Assembly: GCA_002343845.1 (NCBI GenBank)
Contig: DDSQ01000132.1
Coordinates: forward strand, 21,852 to 31,108
Direction: 5' to 3'
DNA: 9,257 nucleotides
Source of the DNA: Planctomycetes bacterium UBA2386
GTDB taxonomy: Bacteria; Planctomycetota; UBA1135; UBA2386
A program made the position numbers and the translations under genes. Below the pieces are notes generated by a model. The model searched no databases and was not told where the DNA came from. It saw nothing but the letters and a program-made list of their open reading frames with translations. Numbering within the stretch: the stretch's first letter is position 1; each line of letters begins with the position of its first letter. Below are positions 1 to 6,264 of this stretch, in pieces.

Positions 1-2474
1 TCGAGCGGCGCGTCGTCGAGGAACGCGTACGGCATCGCGTGCAGGATGCCGTCGGCGAACGGCGACGGCTCGCTGCGGTCGATCGCGTGCAGGGTGATGC
101 CGCCGCCGCGCACGCGCGCCAGCAGCTCGAGGAAGCCGTCGACGTCCATCGCCTCGTGCAGCGTGTCGTGCACGGTCTGGCCGACGATCGGGTGCGCGAG
201 GGGCACCTCGATCGGCCCCGGCGGCAGCGTCTCGGGGCAGGCCTGGGCCGCGGGGAACGCGGCGGCCAGGGCGTCGTCGGCGCGGAAGCGCAGCAGCGGT
301 GCGGCCACGCGCTTGCCCGAGCGCGTGCGCTCGACCAGCAGCGACCGCGTGGCGTTCCAGCGCCAACGCGCCTGGAACATCGGGGCCGGCAGCATCGCCT
401 GCACCAGCACGTCGCGCGCCGTGTTCGGGTGCAGGAACTCGAACACGTCGGCGAGCGGGAAGCTGTGGATCGGGCCGAGCGAGATCAGCAGCGCGTCCTC
501 GTTCGCGGCGGCCTGCAACTCCTGGCCAAAGCCCACGCAGAAGCGCTTGCGCAGCGCGAGACCGAAGGCGCGGTTGATGCGGCTGCCGAACGGACAGTGC
601 AGCACGAGCTGCTGGCCGCCGGTCTCGTCGAAGAAGCGTTCGAGCACGAGGCAGTCGCGGCTCGGCATCGCGCCGAGCGCGTCCCGGCCCGCGCGCAGGT
701 ACGCCGCGAGCTGCTCGGCCGCAGCCGGACCGAGTCCACACTCGCGGACCAGCCAGTCGGCGTCGACGCCGTGCGTGCGCACCGTCGACACCGCCGTGCA
801 CAGTTCGGCCGAACGCGCGGGCCCTTCGGCGATCCAGAACGGCAGGCTCGGCGGCACGCCGCCGGCGTCGGCGACGCGCAGTTGCCCCGAGCCGACGCGG
901 CGGATCTGCCAGCTCGTGGTGCCGAGTTGGAACACGTCGCCGACCGAGCTCTCGATCGCGAAGTCCTCGTGCACCGTGCCGACCTGGGCGTCGTCGTGGT
1001 CCTGCACGACCTGCCAGTCGGCGACGTCGGGGATGGCGCCGCCGCAGGTGATCGCCACCAGCCGCGCGCGGCGCGTGCTGCGCACCGTGCCGTGGATCGA
1101 GTCGCGGTGCAGCAGGGCCGCGCGCCCGGTGCCGTGCAGCGCCAGCACCGCTTCGAAGTCGGCGCGGTCGAGGTCGCGGTAGGGCCACGCCGCGCGAACG
1201 CGGTCGAACAGTTCGTCCTCGCGCATCGGGCCGTCGCAGCACCAGGCGACGATCTGCTGCGCGAGCACGTCGAGCGCGTTGGTGGGCTGTACGGTGACGT
1301 CGAGGTCGCCGTGCGCCACGGCGTGGCACAGCCCGGCCGCGGCGAGGAGTTCGTCCTTGGTCAGCGGGAACAGGCGGCCCTTGGGCGTCTTCGCGAGCGC
1401 GTGGCCGGCGCGGCCGACGCGTTGCAGCAGCGCCGCGATCGTCGCCGTGGGCCCGATCTGCACGACGAGGTCGACGTCGCCGATGTCGATGCCGAGTTCG
1501 AGCGAGTTGGTCGCGACCAGCGCCTTGAGTTCGCCGCGCTTCAAGCGCTGCTCGGCCGTGAGGCGCCGCGCCTTCGACAACGAGCCGTGGTGGCTGGTGA
1601 CGAGTTCCTTGCCGACGACTTCGCCCAGCCGCGCGGCGACACGTTCGGCCATCTTGCGGGTGTTGGTGAACACCAACGTCGAGCGGTGCTCGGCGACCAG
1701 GGTGCGCAGCCGCGCGAAGATCTCGGTCCAGGTCTCGCCGGTGCACAACGTGTCGAGCGGCGCGCCCGGCACCTCGATGGCGAGGTCGAGCGTGCGCCGG
1801 TGGCCGACGTCGACGATCGCGCACGACCGGCCAGGCCCCGCGAGCAGGCCCGCGGTCGCCGCGATCGGCCGCTGCGTCGCCGACAGCCCGATGCGCTGCA
1901 GCGCGCCGCCGTTCTGCGCGACGAGCTGCTCCAGTCGTTCGATCGAGAGCGCGAGGTGCGTGCCGCGTTTGCTCGCCGCGAGCGCGTGGATCTCGTCGAC
2001 GATCAGCGTGCGCGTGCTGCCGAGCATCGCCCGGCCGCGCTGCGTCGTCAGCAGGATGTAGAGCGACTCGGGCGTGGTGACGAGGATGTGCGGCGGCGTG
2101 CGCAGCATCGCCTGGCGTTCGCCGGCGGGCGTGTCGCCCGAACGCACGAGCACGCGCACGTCGGGCAGCGACGGGTCGCGGGCGCGCAGTTCCGCGAGCG
2201 GCTGCTGCAGGTTCTTCTGCACGTCGTTGGCGAGCGCGCGCAGCGGCGAGACGTAGACGACCTGGAGCGCGTCGGGCAGGGCCGGGCCTTGGCGCAGCAG
2301 GCCGTCGAGGGCGTGCAGGAACGCCGCGAGCGTCTTGCCCGAGCCGGTCGGGGCCGCGACCAGGACGTGTTCGCCGGCGGCGATGCGCGGCCAACCGAGG
2401 CGCTGCGGCGGTGATGGTTCGCCGAGTCGGTCGGCGAACCACGCGGCGACGGTGGGGTGGAATGCGTCCAGCAC
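1..2474 (-). CDS. lhr: Lhr-family large ATP-dependent DEAD/DEAH helicase (partial, C-terminus beyond left edge)
   Basis: This is an SF2 nucleic-acid helicase of the Lhr (large helicase-related) family, a cytosolic ATP-driven 3'-5' DNA or RNA:DNA unwinding enzyme linked to DNA repair. Reading from a GTG at 2474 leftward, 824 codons are visible. They contain a Q-motif-like SPPQ (21-24), Walker A APTGSGKT (41-48), YVSPLRALAND (motif Ia, 74-84), the Lhr-type DEIH box (160-163), SAT (198-200), the motif V region NSLELGIDIG (323-332) and motif VI QRVGRAGH (351-358). Beyond the helicase core come family-specific blocks: PFGSRIN (628-634), WRWNATR (703-709) and PYAFLDDAPL (815-824), where the window ends. 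Relatives that share these late blocks usually run to about 1,400-1,500 residues, so several hundred are missing here. No Shine-Dalgarno is evident before the GTG, but the family-like N-terminus starts there and the next in-frame Met is at residue 123. The gene is divergent from the peptidase gene. The family call is firm; the biological role is taken from the family. Confidence 0.93.
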   Translation of the reverse strand, partial: MLDAFHPTVAAWFADRLGEPSPPQRLGWPRIAAGEHVLVAAPTGSGKTLAAFLHALDGLLRQGPALPDALQVVYVSPLRALANDVQKNLQQPLAELRARDPSLPDVRVLVRSGDTPAGERQAMLRTPPHILVTTPESLYILLTTQRGRAMLGSTRTLIVDEIHALAASKRGTHLALSIERLEQLVAQNGGALQRIGLSATQRPIAATAGLLAGPGRSCAIVDVGHRRTLDLAIEVPGAPLDTLCTGETWTEIFARLRTLVAEHRSTLVFTNTRKMAERVAARLGEVVGKELVTSHHGSLSKARRLTAEQRLKRGELKALVATNSLELGIDIGDVDLVVQIGPTATIAALLQRVGRAGHALAKTPKGRLFPLTKDELLAAAGLCHAVAHGDLDVTVQPTNALDVLAQQIVAWCCDGPMREDELFDRVRAAWPYRDLDRADFEAVLALHGTGRAALLHRDSIHGTVRSTRRARLVAITCGGAIPDVADWQVVQDHDDAQVGTVHEDFAIESSVGDVFQLGTTSWQIRRVGSGQLRVADAGGVPPSLPFWIAEGPARSAELCTAVSTVRTHGVDADWLVRECGLGPAAAEQLAAYLRAGRDALGAMPSRDCLVLERFFDETGGQQLVLHCPFGSRINRAFGLALRKRFCVGFGQELQAAANEDALLISLGPIHSFPLADVFEFLHPNTARDVLVQAMLPAPMFQARWRWNATRSLLVERTRSGKRVAAPLLRFRADDALAAAFPAAQACPETLPPGPIEVPLAHPIVGQTVHDTLHEAMDVDGFLELLARVRGGGITLHAIDRSEPSPFADGILHAMPYAFLDDAPL

Positions 2475-2579
2475 GGCACGTGGAGCGTAGCGACTGCACC
2501 GCGACGTTCTCGGGACTGTGGCACGCTCGCAATGGCGGCGCGCGGCCCGTAAACACGCGCCCCTTCCCCGAGGATCGCC
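2475..2579. promoter_or_regulatory. Divergent intergenic region between helicase and peptidase genes
   Basis: These 105 bp must hold the start signals for both the leftward helicase gene and the rightward peptidase gene, since the two are transcribed away from each other. I see no convincing -35/-10 pair on either strand. The only A/T-richer patch is TAAACA near 2550, in an otherwise G/C-rich stretch, and it could be part of a -10 for the peptidase gene. A GAGGA Shine-Dalgarno (2570-2574) sits five bases before the peptidase ATG. The regulatory role is inferred from gene layout only. Confidence 0.4.
2570..2574 (+). promoter_or_regulatory. Ribosome binding site of the M28 peptidase gene
   Basis: GAGGA lies five bases upstream of the ATG at 2580. 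It supports that start, which also gives a protein beginning with a clean Sec signal peptide. Confidence 0.7.
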
Positions 2580-4457
2580 ATGCTGCTGCGCACTGCCACC
2601 GTCTCGTTGACGTTCGTCTCCCTGCTCGCCGCCCAGACGGCGACCGCCGAAGCGCCCGCGTCGACCGCGCTGCCGCCCGACGTCGCCGAGGCGATCGCAA
2701 AGGAGGGCATCGAGCGCAGCCAGGTCATGCGGCTCCTGCGCGACTTGACCGGCAAGGTCGGTCACCGGCTGACCGGCTCCGACAACTTCACCAAGGGTTG
2801 TGAGTGGGCCAAGGCGGAGTTCGAAGCGATGGGGCTGCAGGTCGAACTCGAGCAGTGGGGCGAGTGGAAGCTGACGTGGAACCGCGGACCGTGGGTCGGC
2901 CGCATCACGCAGCCGATCGAGCTCGACATGTACGTCGCCACCGAAGCCTGGACGGCCGGCACCAAGGGCCGGCAGAAGGGCCCGGTCGTCGAGATGCCCC
3001 GGACCGATGCGGGTGGCGGCGCGTCGTCGGGGGCGAGCGAGGAGGGCGACGAGGCGAAGCCCGAACCGGCGGCCGCCGCGGACTCGCTCGCCGGCAAGTG
3101 GGTGATTTCGCGGCGCAAGCCGAGCGCCACGAACCGCAAGCGCGCCCAGGAGGCCGGGGCGCTCGGCGTCGTCTACCGCGCCGGGGATCCGACCAAGGCC
3201 TTCCCGACGCGCGTGCGCGTCTTCGGCAACCACCAGACGGCGATGAAGCCGATCGAGGACGTGCCGACGTTCCCCGAGATCGCCGTGCAGTCGGACCACT
3301 TCGACCAGTTGTTCGCGCTCGTGGCCGAGGGCAAGTCCGTCATCTGCGAGTTCGAGATCGGCAACGCGTTCCGCGAACAGCCGATCGTGCTCAACAACGT
3401 GATCGCGACGCTGCCGGGCACCGAGCATCCCGACGAGTGGGTCGTGGTGTCGTCGCACCTCGACTCCTGGCACCAGGTGACGGGCACCACGGACAACGGC
3501 ACGGGAACGACGACGACGATGGAGGCCGCGCGCATCCTCGCGGCCATCGGGGCGAAGCCGAAGCGCTCGATCAAGTTCTGCCTGTGGGGCGGCGAGGAGC
3601 AGGGTCTGCTGGGCAGCCGCGGCTACGTGCAGCGCCACCGTGCGCAGATGGCCAAGGTCTCGGCGTGCTTCAACCACGACACCGGCACCAACTGGGCGCA
3701 GTCGCTCGGCGTGACGCAGGCGATGCACGACCAGCTGGCGCCGATCTTCGGCGAAGTGAACCGGCTGCTGAAGGCGCCGGACGCCGACTGGTCGGGGCCG
3801 GTGTTCGATCTCAAGGTCGTGCCGCGCGTGACCGGTGGCGGCGGCAGCGACCATGCGTCGTTCATCGCCGCCGGCGTGCCGGGCCTCAACTGGGGCCTGA
3901 AGGGCCGCAGCAACTACTTCGAGCACACCTGGCACACGCAGTGGGACACGATCGACGTCGCGATCGAGGAGTACCAGCGTCACACCGCGACCATCATCGC
4001 GATGGCGGCGCTCGGCACGGCGAACCTGCCGTCGCTGCTCGACCGCGCCGGCGTGTCGGCGGGTGGACGCGAGCGCCCGCAGTCGGGTGCGTTCGCCGCG
4101 AGTTGGTTTGGCGCCGAGATGGAGGAGTTCACCTTCAAGTCGGTGCAGAAGGACGGTCGCGCCGCGGCGATGGGCGTGCAGGCAGGCGACGTGCTGAAGA
4201 AGGTCGGCGGTCAGGACCTCGAGAACCTGCGGCAGATCTTCCAGTTCGCGCGCGAGACCGAGGGCGACACCGTCACCTTCACGTTCCAGCGCGGTGCCAC
4301 GACGTTCGAGGGCAAGACGAAGAAGGGCGAACTGCCGGCTCCGCCGCAGCCGCGCGGCGAGCGTGGTGGCGAGAACGCGCCGCCGGCGAGCGGTGCTGGC
4401 GGCGGCGGCAGCGCCAATCCACCGCCGGCGAGTGGCGGCGGCACCGGCGGTCGCTGA
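2580..4457 (+). CDS. Secreted M28-family zinc metallopeptidase with PA insert and C-terminal PDZ domain
   Basis: This 625-residue exported peptidase should remove N-terminal residues from peptides or cleave small peptides, in the periplasm or outside the cell. A Sec signal peptide covers about residues 1-23 (hydrophobic core, then Ala-Thr-Ala before Glu-Ala-Pro). A PA-like domain fills roughly 105-265 and is interrupted by a low-complexity Gly/Ser/Ala/Glu stretch (143-168). The M28 domain follows. By family comparison the di-zinc ligands are H293, D305, E340, D367 and H452 (in HTQWDT), with D295 and E339 as the catalytic pair. A conserved GSDH lies at 422-425. A PDZ-like domain spans about 507-585, with MGVQAGDVLKKVGG as its characteristic core. 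The tail (586-625) is Pro/Gly/Ala-rich, with PPASG twice (601-605 and 615-619). All metal and catalytic residues are present, so it is probably active. The substrate is unknown. It stands alone, divergent from the helicase gene and convergent with the acyl carrier protein gene. Confidence 0.93.
   Translation: MLLRTATVSLTFVSLLAAQTATAEAPASTALPPDVAEAIAKEGIERSQVMRLLRDLTGKVGHRLTGSDNFTKGCEWAKAEFEAMGLQVELEQWGEWKLTWNRGPWVGRITQPIELDMYVATEAWTAGTKGRQKGPVVEMPRTDAGGGASSGASEEGDEAKPEPAAAADSLAGKWVISRRKPSATNRKRAQEAGALGVVYRAGDPTKAFPTRVRVFGNHQTAMKPIEDVPTFPEIAVQSDHFDQLFALVAEGKSVICEFEIGNAFREQPIVLNNVIATLPGTEHPDEWVVVSSHLDSWHQVTGTTDNGTGTTTTMEAARILAAIGAKPKRSIKFCLWGGEEQGLLGSRGYVQRHRAQMAKVSACFNHDTGTNWAQSLGVTQAMHDQLAPIFGEVNRLLKAPDADWSGPVFDLKVVPRVTGGGGSDHASFIAAGVPGLNWGLKGRSNYFEHTWHTQWDTIDVAIEEYQRHTATIIAMAALGTANLPSLLDRAGVSAGGRERPQSGAFAASWFGAEMEEFTFKSVQKDGRAAAMGVQAGDVLKKVGGQDLENLRQIFQFARETEGDTVTFTFQRGATTFEGKTKKGELPAPPQPRGERGGENAPPASGAGGGGSANPPPASGGGTGGR
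4380..4432 (+). repeat. Short direct repeat in the peptidase tail
   Basis: The 11-base unit CCGCCGGCGAG occurs at 4380-4390 and again at 4422-4432, separated by Gly/Ser-rich codons. It encodes the repeated PPASG motif of the disordered C-terminal tail. Such repeats commonly arise by slippage and can vary in copy number between strains. Confidence 0.6.
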
Positions 4458-4508
4458 TCGCGCTCCGCGGCTCGGCTTCGTTCAGGGCCCCGCGGCGGCG
4501 GTGCCTAT

Positions 4509-4527
4509 GCCGGTGGCGACCACCGGC
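4509..4527. terminator. Stem-loop between convergent genes, possible bidirectional terminator
   Basis: GCCGGTGG (4509-4516), a CGA loop and CCACCGGC (4520-4527) form a perfect 8-bp G/C-rich hairpin. It sits in the 77-bp gap between the ends of the plus-strand peptidase gene (stop 4455-4457) and the minus-strand carrier protein gene (stop 4535-4537). Its position suits transcript ending from both sides. Neither side has a run of T, so it is not a canonical intrinsic terminator; it may instead be a transcript-stabilising or Rho-assisted structure. Confidence 0.5.
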
Positions 4528-4534
4528 CCGATCG

Positions 4535-4825
4535 TCACGCGCTGGAGTTCCCGGTGGCCGCTCCCGCGCGGCGCGCGGTGACGAACGCGTGCAACGAGCG
4601 CGCCGACGCGAACGCCTCCTTGCCGACCTCGGCATCCTGGATCTGGATGCCGTACTCGCTCTCGATCGCGAGCACGAGCTCGAGGGCGTCGACGGAATCG
4701 AGGCCGATGCCCTGCGGCCCGAACAACGGCGCGTCGTCGGCGAACGAATCCGCCGTGACGGCCTTGAGGTTCAGCTTGCGCACGATCATCGCCTTCAGCT
4801 CGGCGACGGTTGGCTGCGTGGTCAT
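4535..4825 (-). CDS. Acyl carrier protein (aryl polyene/flexirubin-cluster type)
   Basis: This 96-residue cytosolic acyl carrier protein carries growing acyl chains as thioesters on a 4'-phosphopantetheine arm. The attachment serine is S44 in GIGLDSVDALELV (39-51), the hallmark DS motif at the start of helix II. The preceding DDAPLFG (30-36) and following AIESEYGI (53-60) match, as I recall the family, carrier proteins of aryl polyene and related type II polyketide clusters better than housekeeping AcpP. The C-terminal 12 or so residues (about 85-96) are Ala/Gly-rich and probably unstructured. The start is the ATG at 4825; no Shine-Dalgarno is apparent, so the transcript may be short-leadered. 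It is divergent from the AMP-ligase gene 89 bp away, which suggests that the ligase loads it. It could alternatively serve another fatty acid pathway, but the context argues against a housekeeping role. Confidence 0.92.
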   Translation of the reverse strand: MTTQPTVAELKAMIVRKLNLKAVTADSFADDAPLFGPQGIGLDSVDALELVLAIESEYGIQIQDAEVGKEAFASARSLHAFVTARRAGAATGNSSA

Positions 4826-4914
4826 GCAGCGCGCAGTCTATCGGTGCGCGTGTGGGGGCGGGAACGTTCTTGCGGTGGCCGGGACGCGGGCGTTCGCTTG
4901 ACCGGCGCGCCTCG
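4826..4914. promoter_or_regulatory. Divergent promoter region of the carrier protein and ligase operon
   Basis: These 89 bp separate the divergent carrier protein and AMP-ligase genes and should hold both promoters. On the minus strand, GATAGACT (about 4837-4844), close to the carrier protein ATG, is the only -10-like patch; no good -35 partner is seen. A perfect 8-bp palindrome, GAACGTTC (4862-4869), lies near the middle and could be an operator core. A second palindrome, GGCGCGCC (4904-4911), ends three bases before the ligase ATG. The functions are inferred from layout. Confidence 0.4.
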
Positions 4915-6264
4915 ATGCCAGTCCCGCTCGCCGATGCCTTCGCCGCCGCCCTGCGCACGGACGCGCAGGCCGCCGTGGCATGGACCGCCGCGGGAACGTG
5001 CGATCGGCGCGGCCTCGCGGCGATGGCGAACGAACTGGCCGCGACGTTGCCCGCCGCCGCCCGCGTCGCGATCAGCGTGCGCGACCCGTTGCGGTTCCTC
5101 GCCGCGGTGCTCGCGGTCTGGCAACGCGACGGCTGCGCGATCCTGCTCGACGCCGCCGATCCGCTGGCGCCGCGGAAGGACCTCGCCGCGCACTTCGGCG
5201 CCGCCGCGATCGTGGTCGACGGTCCGGAGCTGTCCAGTGCGCCCATCGACGCGCCGCGACCCGCGCCGGCGGCGAGGTTCGCCGCGATCAAGCTGACGTC
5301 GGGGTCGACCGGCGTGCCGCGCGGCATCGGCGTGACGGCGCAGGCACTCTTCGCCGACGCCGACCAGCTCGAACGCACGATGGGAATCGGCGACGGCGAT
5401 CGGGTGTTCGCCGCGGTGCCGATGTCGTTCAGCTATGGGGTGGGCAACCTGCTGGTGCCGGCACTCTGCCGCGGTCGCACACTGGTGCTGCCCGCGGCGA
5501 GTGATCCGCTCGGGTTCCTGCAGGCGATGCGCGCGGGTGGGCCGACGGTGCTGCCAGCAGTGCCGGCGTTGCTGCGGGCGCTGCTGCAGAACGCGCGCGA
5601 ACTGCCGGCGTCGCTGCGACTCGTGCTGTCGGCCGGGGCGGCGCTGCCGCCCGCCGTGGCCCGCGACTTCGCGGCGAAGTTCGGTCGCGCGGTGCATTCG
5701 TTCTACGGCTCGACCGAGTCCGGGGGCATCTGCTACGACGCAGCCGGTGGCGCCGCCGAAGCCGGCGCGGTCGGCGCCCCGGTGGACGGCGTCGAGGTCG
5801 CGATCGACGACGAATCCCGAGTCGTGGTGCGGTCGGCGGCCGTCGGCGAAGCGCTCGACGGCAGCGGCAACCCCGGCGGGGGCGCGTTCCGCGCGCCGGA
5901 CCTCGGCACGTTCCGCGATGGCCGACTCGTGCTGCTGGGGCGCGTCGGCGACGTGATCGATGTCGGCGGCCACAAGGTCCATCCGCGCGAGATCGAGGAC
6001 GTCGTCGGCCAGCTCGCCGGCGTCGTCGAAGTGCTGGTCGTGCCGTGGCGGGACGCCGACGGGCGCGCGTCCACGGCGGCGCTGGTGGCTGGGACGGGCG
6101 TCGACGAAGCCGCGGTGCGCCGGCACTGCAGCGCGCGGCTGCCGGCGGCGAAGGTGCCCCGCTGCATCCGCATCGTGGCGGCGCTGCCGCGATCGAGTCG
6201 CGGCAAGGTGCTGGCTGCCGACGTGCAGCGCCTGCTCGCCCCGGGCGGCGAGGCGCAGCCGTGA
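4915..6264 (+). CDS. Acyl/aryl-AMP ligase (ANL adenylate-forming enzyme)
   Basis: This is a 449-residue adenylate-forming enzyme that would activate a carboxylic acid with ATP and pass it to a thiol, here probably the phosphopantetheine arm of the neighbouring carrier protein. Core motifs in order are the P-loop LTSGSTGVPRG (127-137), YGSTES (264-269), the hinge block GRVGDVIDVGGHKVHPREIE (342-361) and the catalytic lysine K431 in SSRGK near the C-terminus. The usual YRTGD is replaced by FRAPDLG (325-331), which keeps the ribose-binding Asp (D329). The P-loop comes about 50-60 residues earlier than in standard acyl-CoA synthetases, a compact form common among cluster-associated ligases. The ATG at 4915 is chosen because family-like sequence begins there, although no Shine-Dalgarno precedes it. 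The frame stays open upstream to 4810, into the divergent carrier protein gene. The stop overlaps the exporter start. The substrate cannot be read from the sequence; a CoA ligase is the alternative. Confidence 0.9.
   Translation: MPVPLADAFAAALRTDAQAAVAWTAAGTCDRRGLAAMANELAATLPAAARVAISVRDPLRFLAAVLAVWQRDGCAILLDAADPLAPRKDLAAHFGAAAIVVDGPELSSAPIDAPRPAPAARFAAIKLTSGSTGVPRGIGVTAQALFADADQLERTMGIGDGDRVFAAVPMSFSYGVGNLLVPALCRGRTLVLPAASDPLGFLQAMRAGGPTVLPAVPALLRALLQNARELPASLRLVLSAGAALPPAVARDFAAKFGRAVHSFYGSTESGGICYDAAGGAAEAGAVGAPVDGVEVAIDDESRVVVRSAAVGEALDGSGNPGGGAFRAPDLGTFRDGRLVLLGRVGDVIDVGGHKVHPREIEDVVGQLAGVVEVLVVPWRDADGRASTAALVAGTGVDEAAVRRHCSARLPAAKVPRCIRIVAALPRSSRGKVLAADVQRLLAPGGEAQP
6247..6253 (+). promoter_or_regulatory. 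Ribosome binding site of the exporter gene, inside the ligase gene end
   Basis: GGCGAGG lies seven bases upstream of the GTG at 6261. It decides the start of the exporter, whose frame is open back to 6045. The GTG overlaps the ligase TGA as GTGA, a classic translational coupling arrangement. Confidence 0.65.

Noticed and set aside
39..2414. A 791-codon open frame on the plus strand, antisense to the helicase gene
   Set aside because: Its product is Arg/Ala/Gln/Val-rich with no recognisable domain, while the minus strand has a complete set of helicase motifs. In DNA this GC-rich, stops are rare in antisense frames.
2518..2536. TGGCACGCTCGC, resembling a sigma-54 -24/-12 promoter before the peptidase gene
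   Set aside because: The GG and GC elements are about three bases too close together, and TTGC is missing at the -12 position.
4810..4914. Upstream extension of the AMP ligase to the ATG at 4810
   Set aside because: It would overlap the start of the divergent carrier protein gene and add 35 residues unlike the family N-terminus. The ATG at 4915 is preferred.
2804..5296. An 830-codon plus-strand frame spanning the peptidase gene, the convergent gap and into the ligase gene
   Set aside because: It is Arg/Gly-rich without domains and crosses gene boundaries. It is a compositional shadow of the peptidase frame.
6045..6260. Upstream extension of the exporter frame to the ATG at 6045
   Set aside because: The added 72 residues are Arg/Gly-rich and lie wholly within the ligase coding sequence. 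The GTG at 6261 has a good ribosome binding site and leads straight into TM1.
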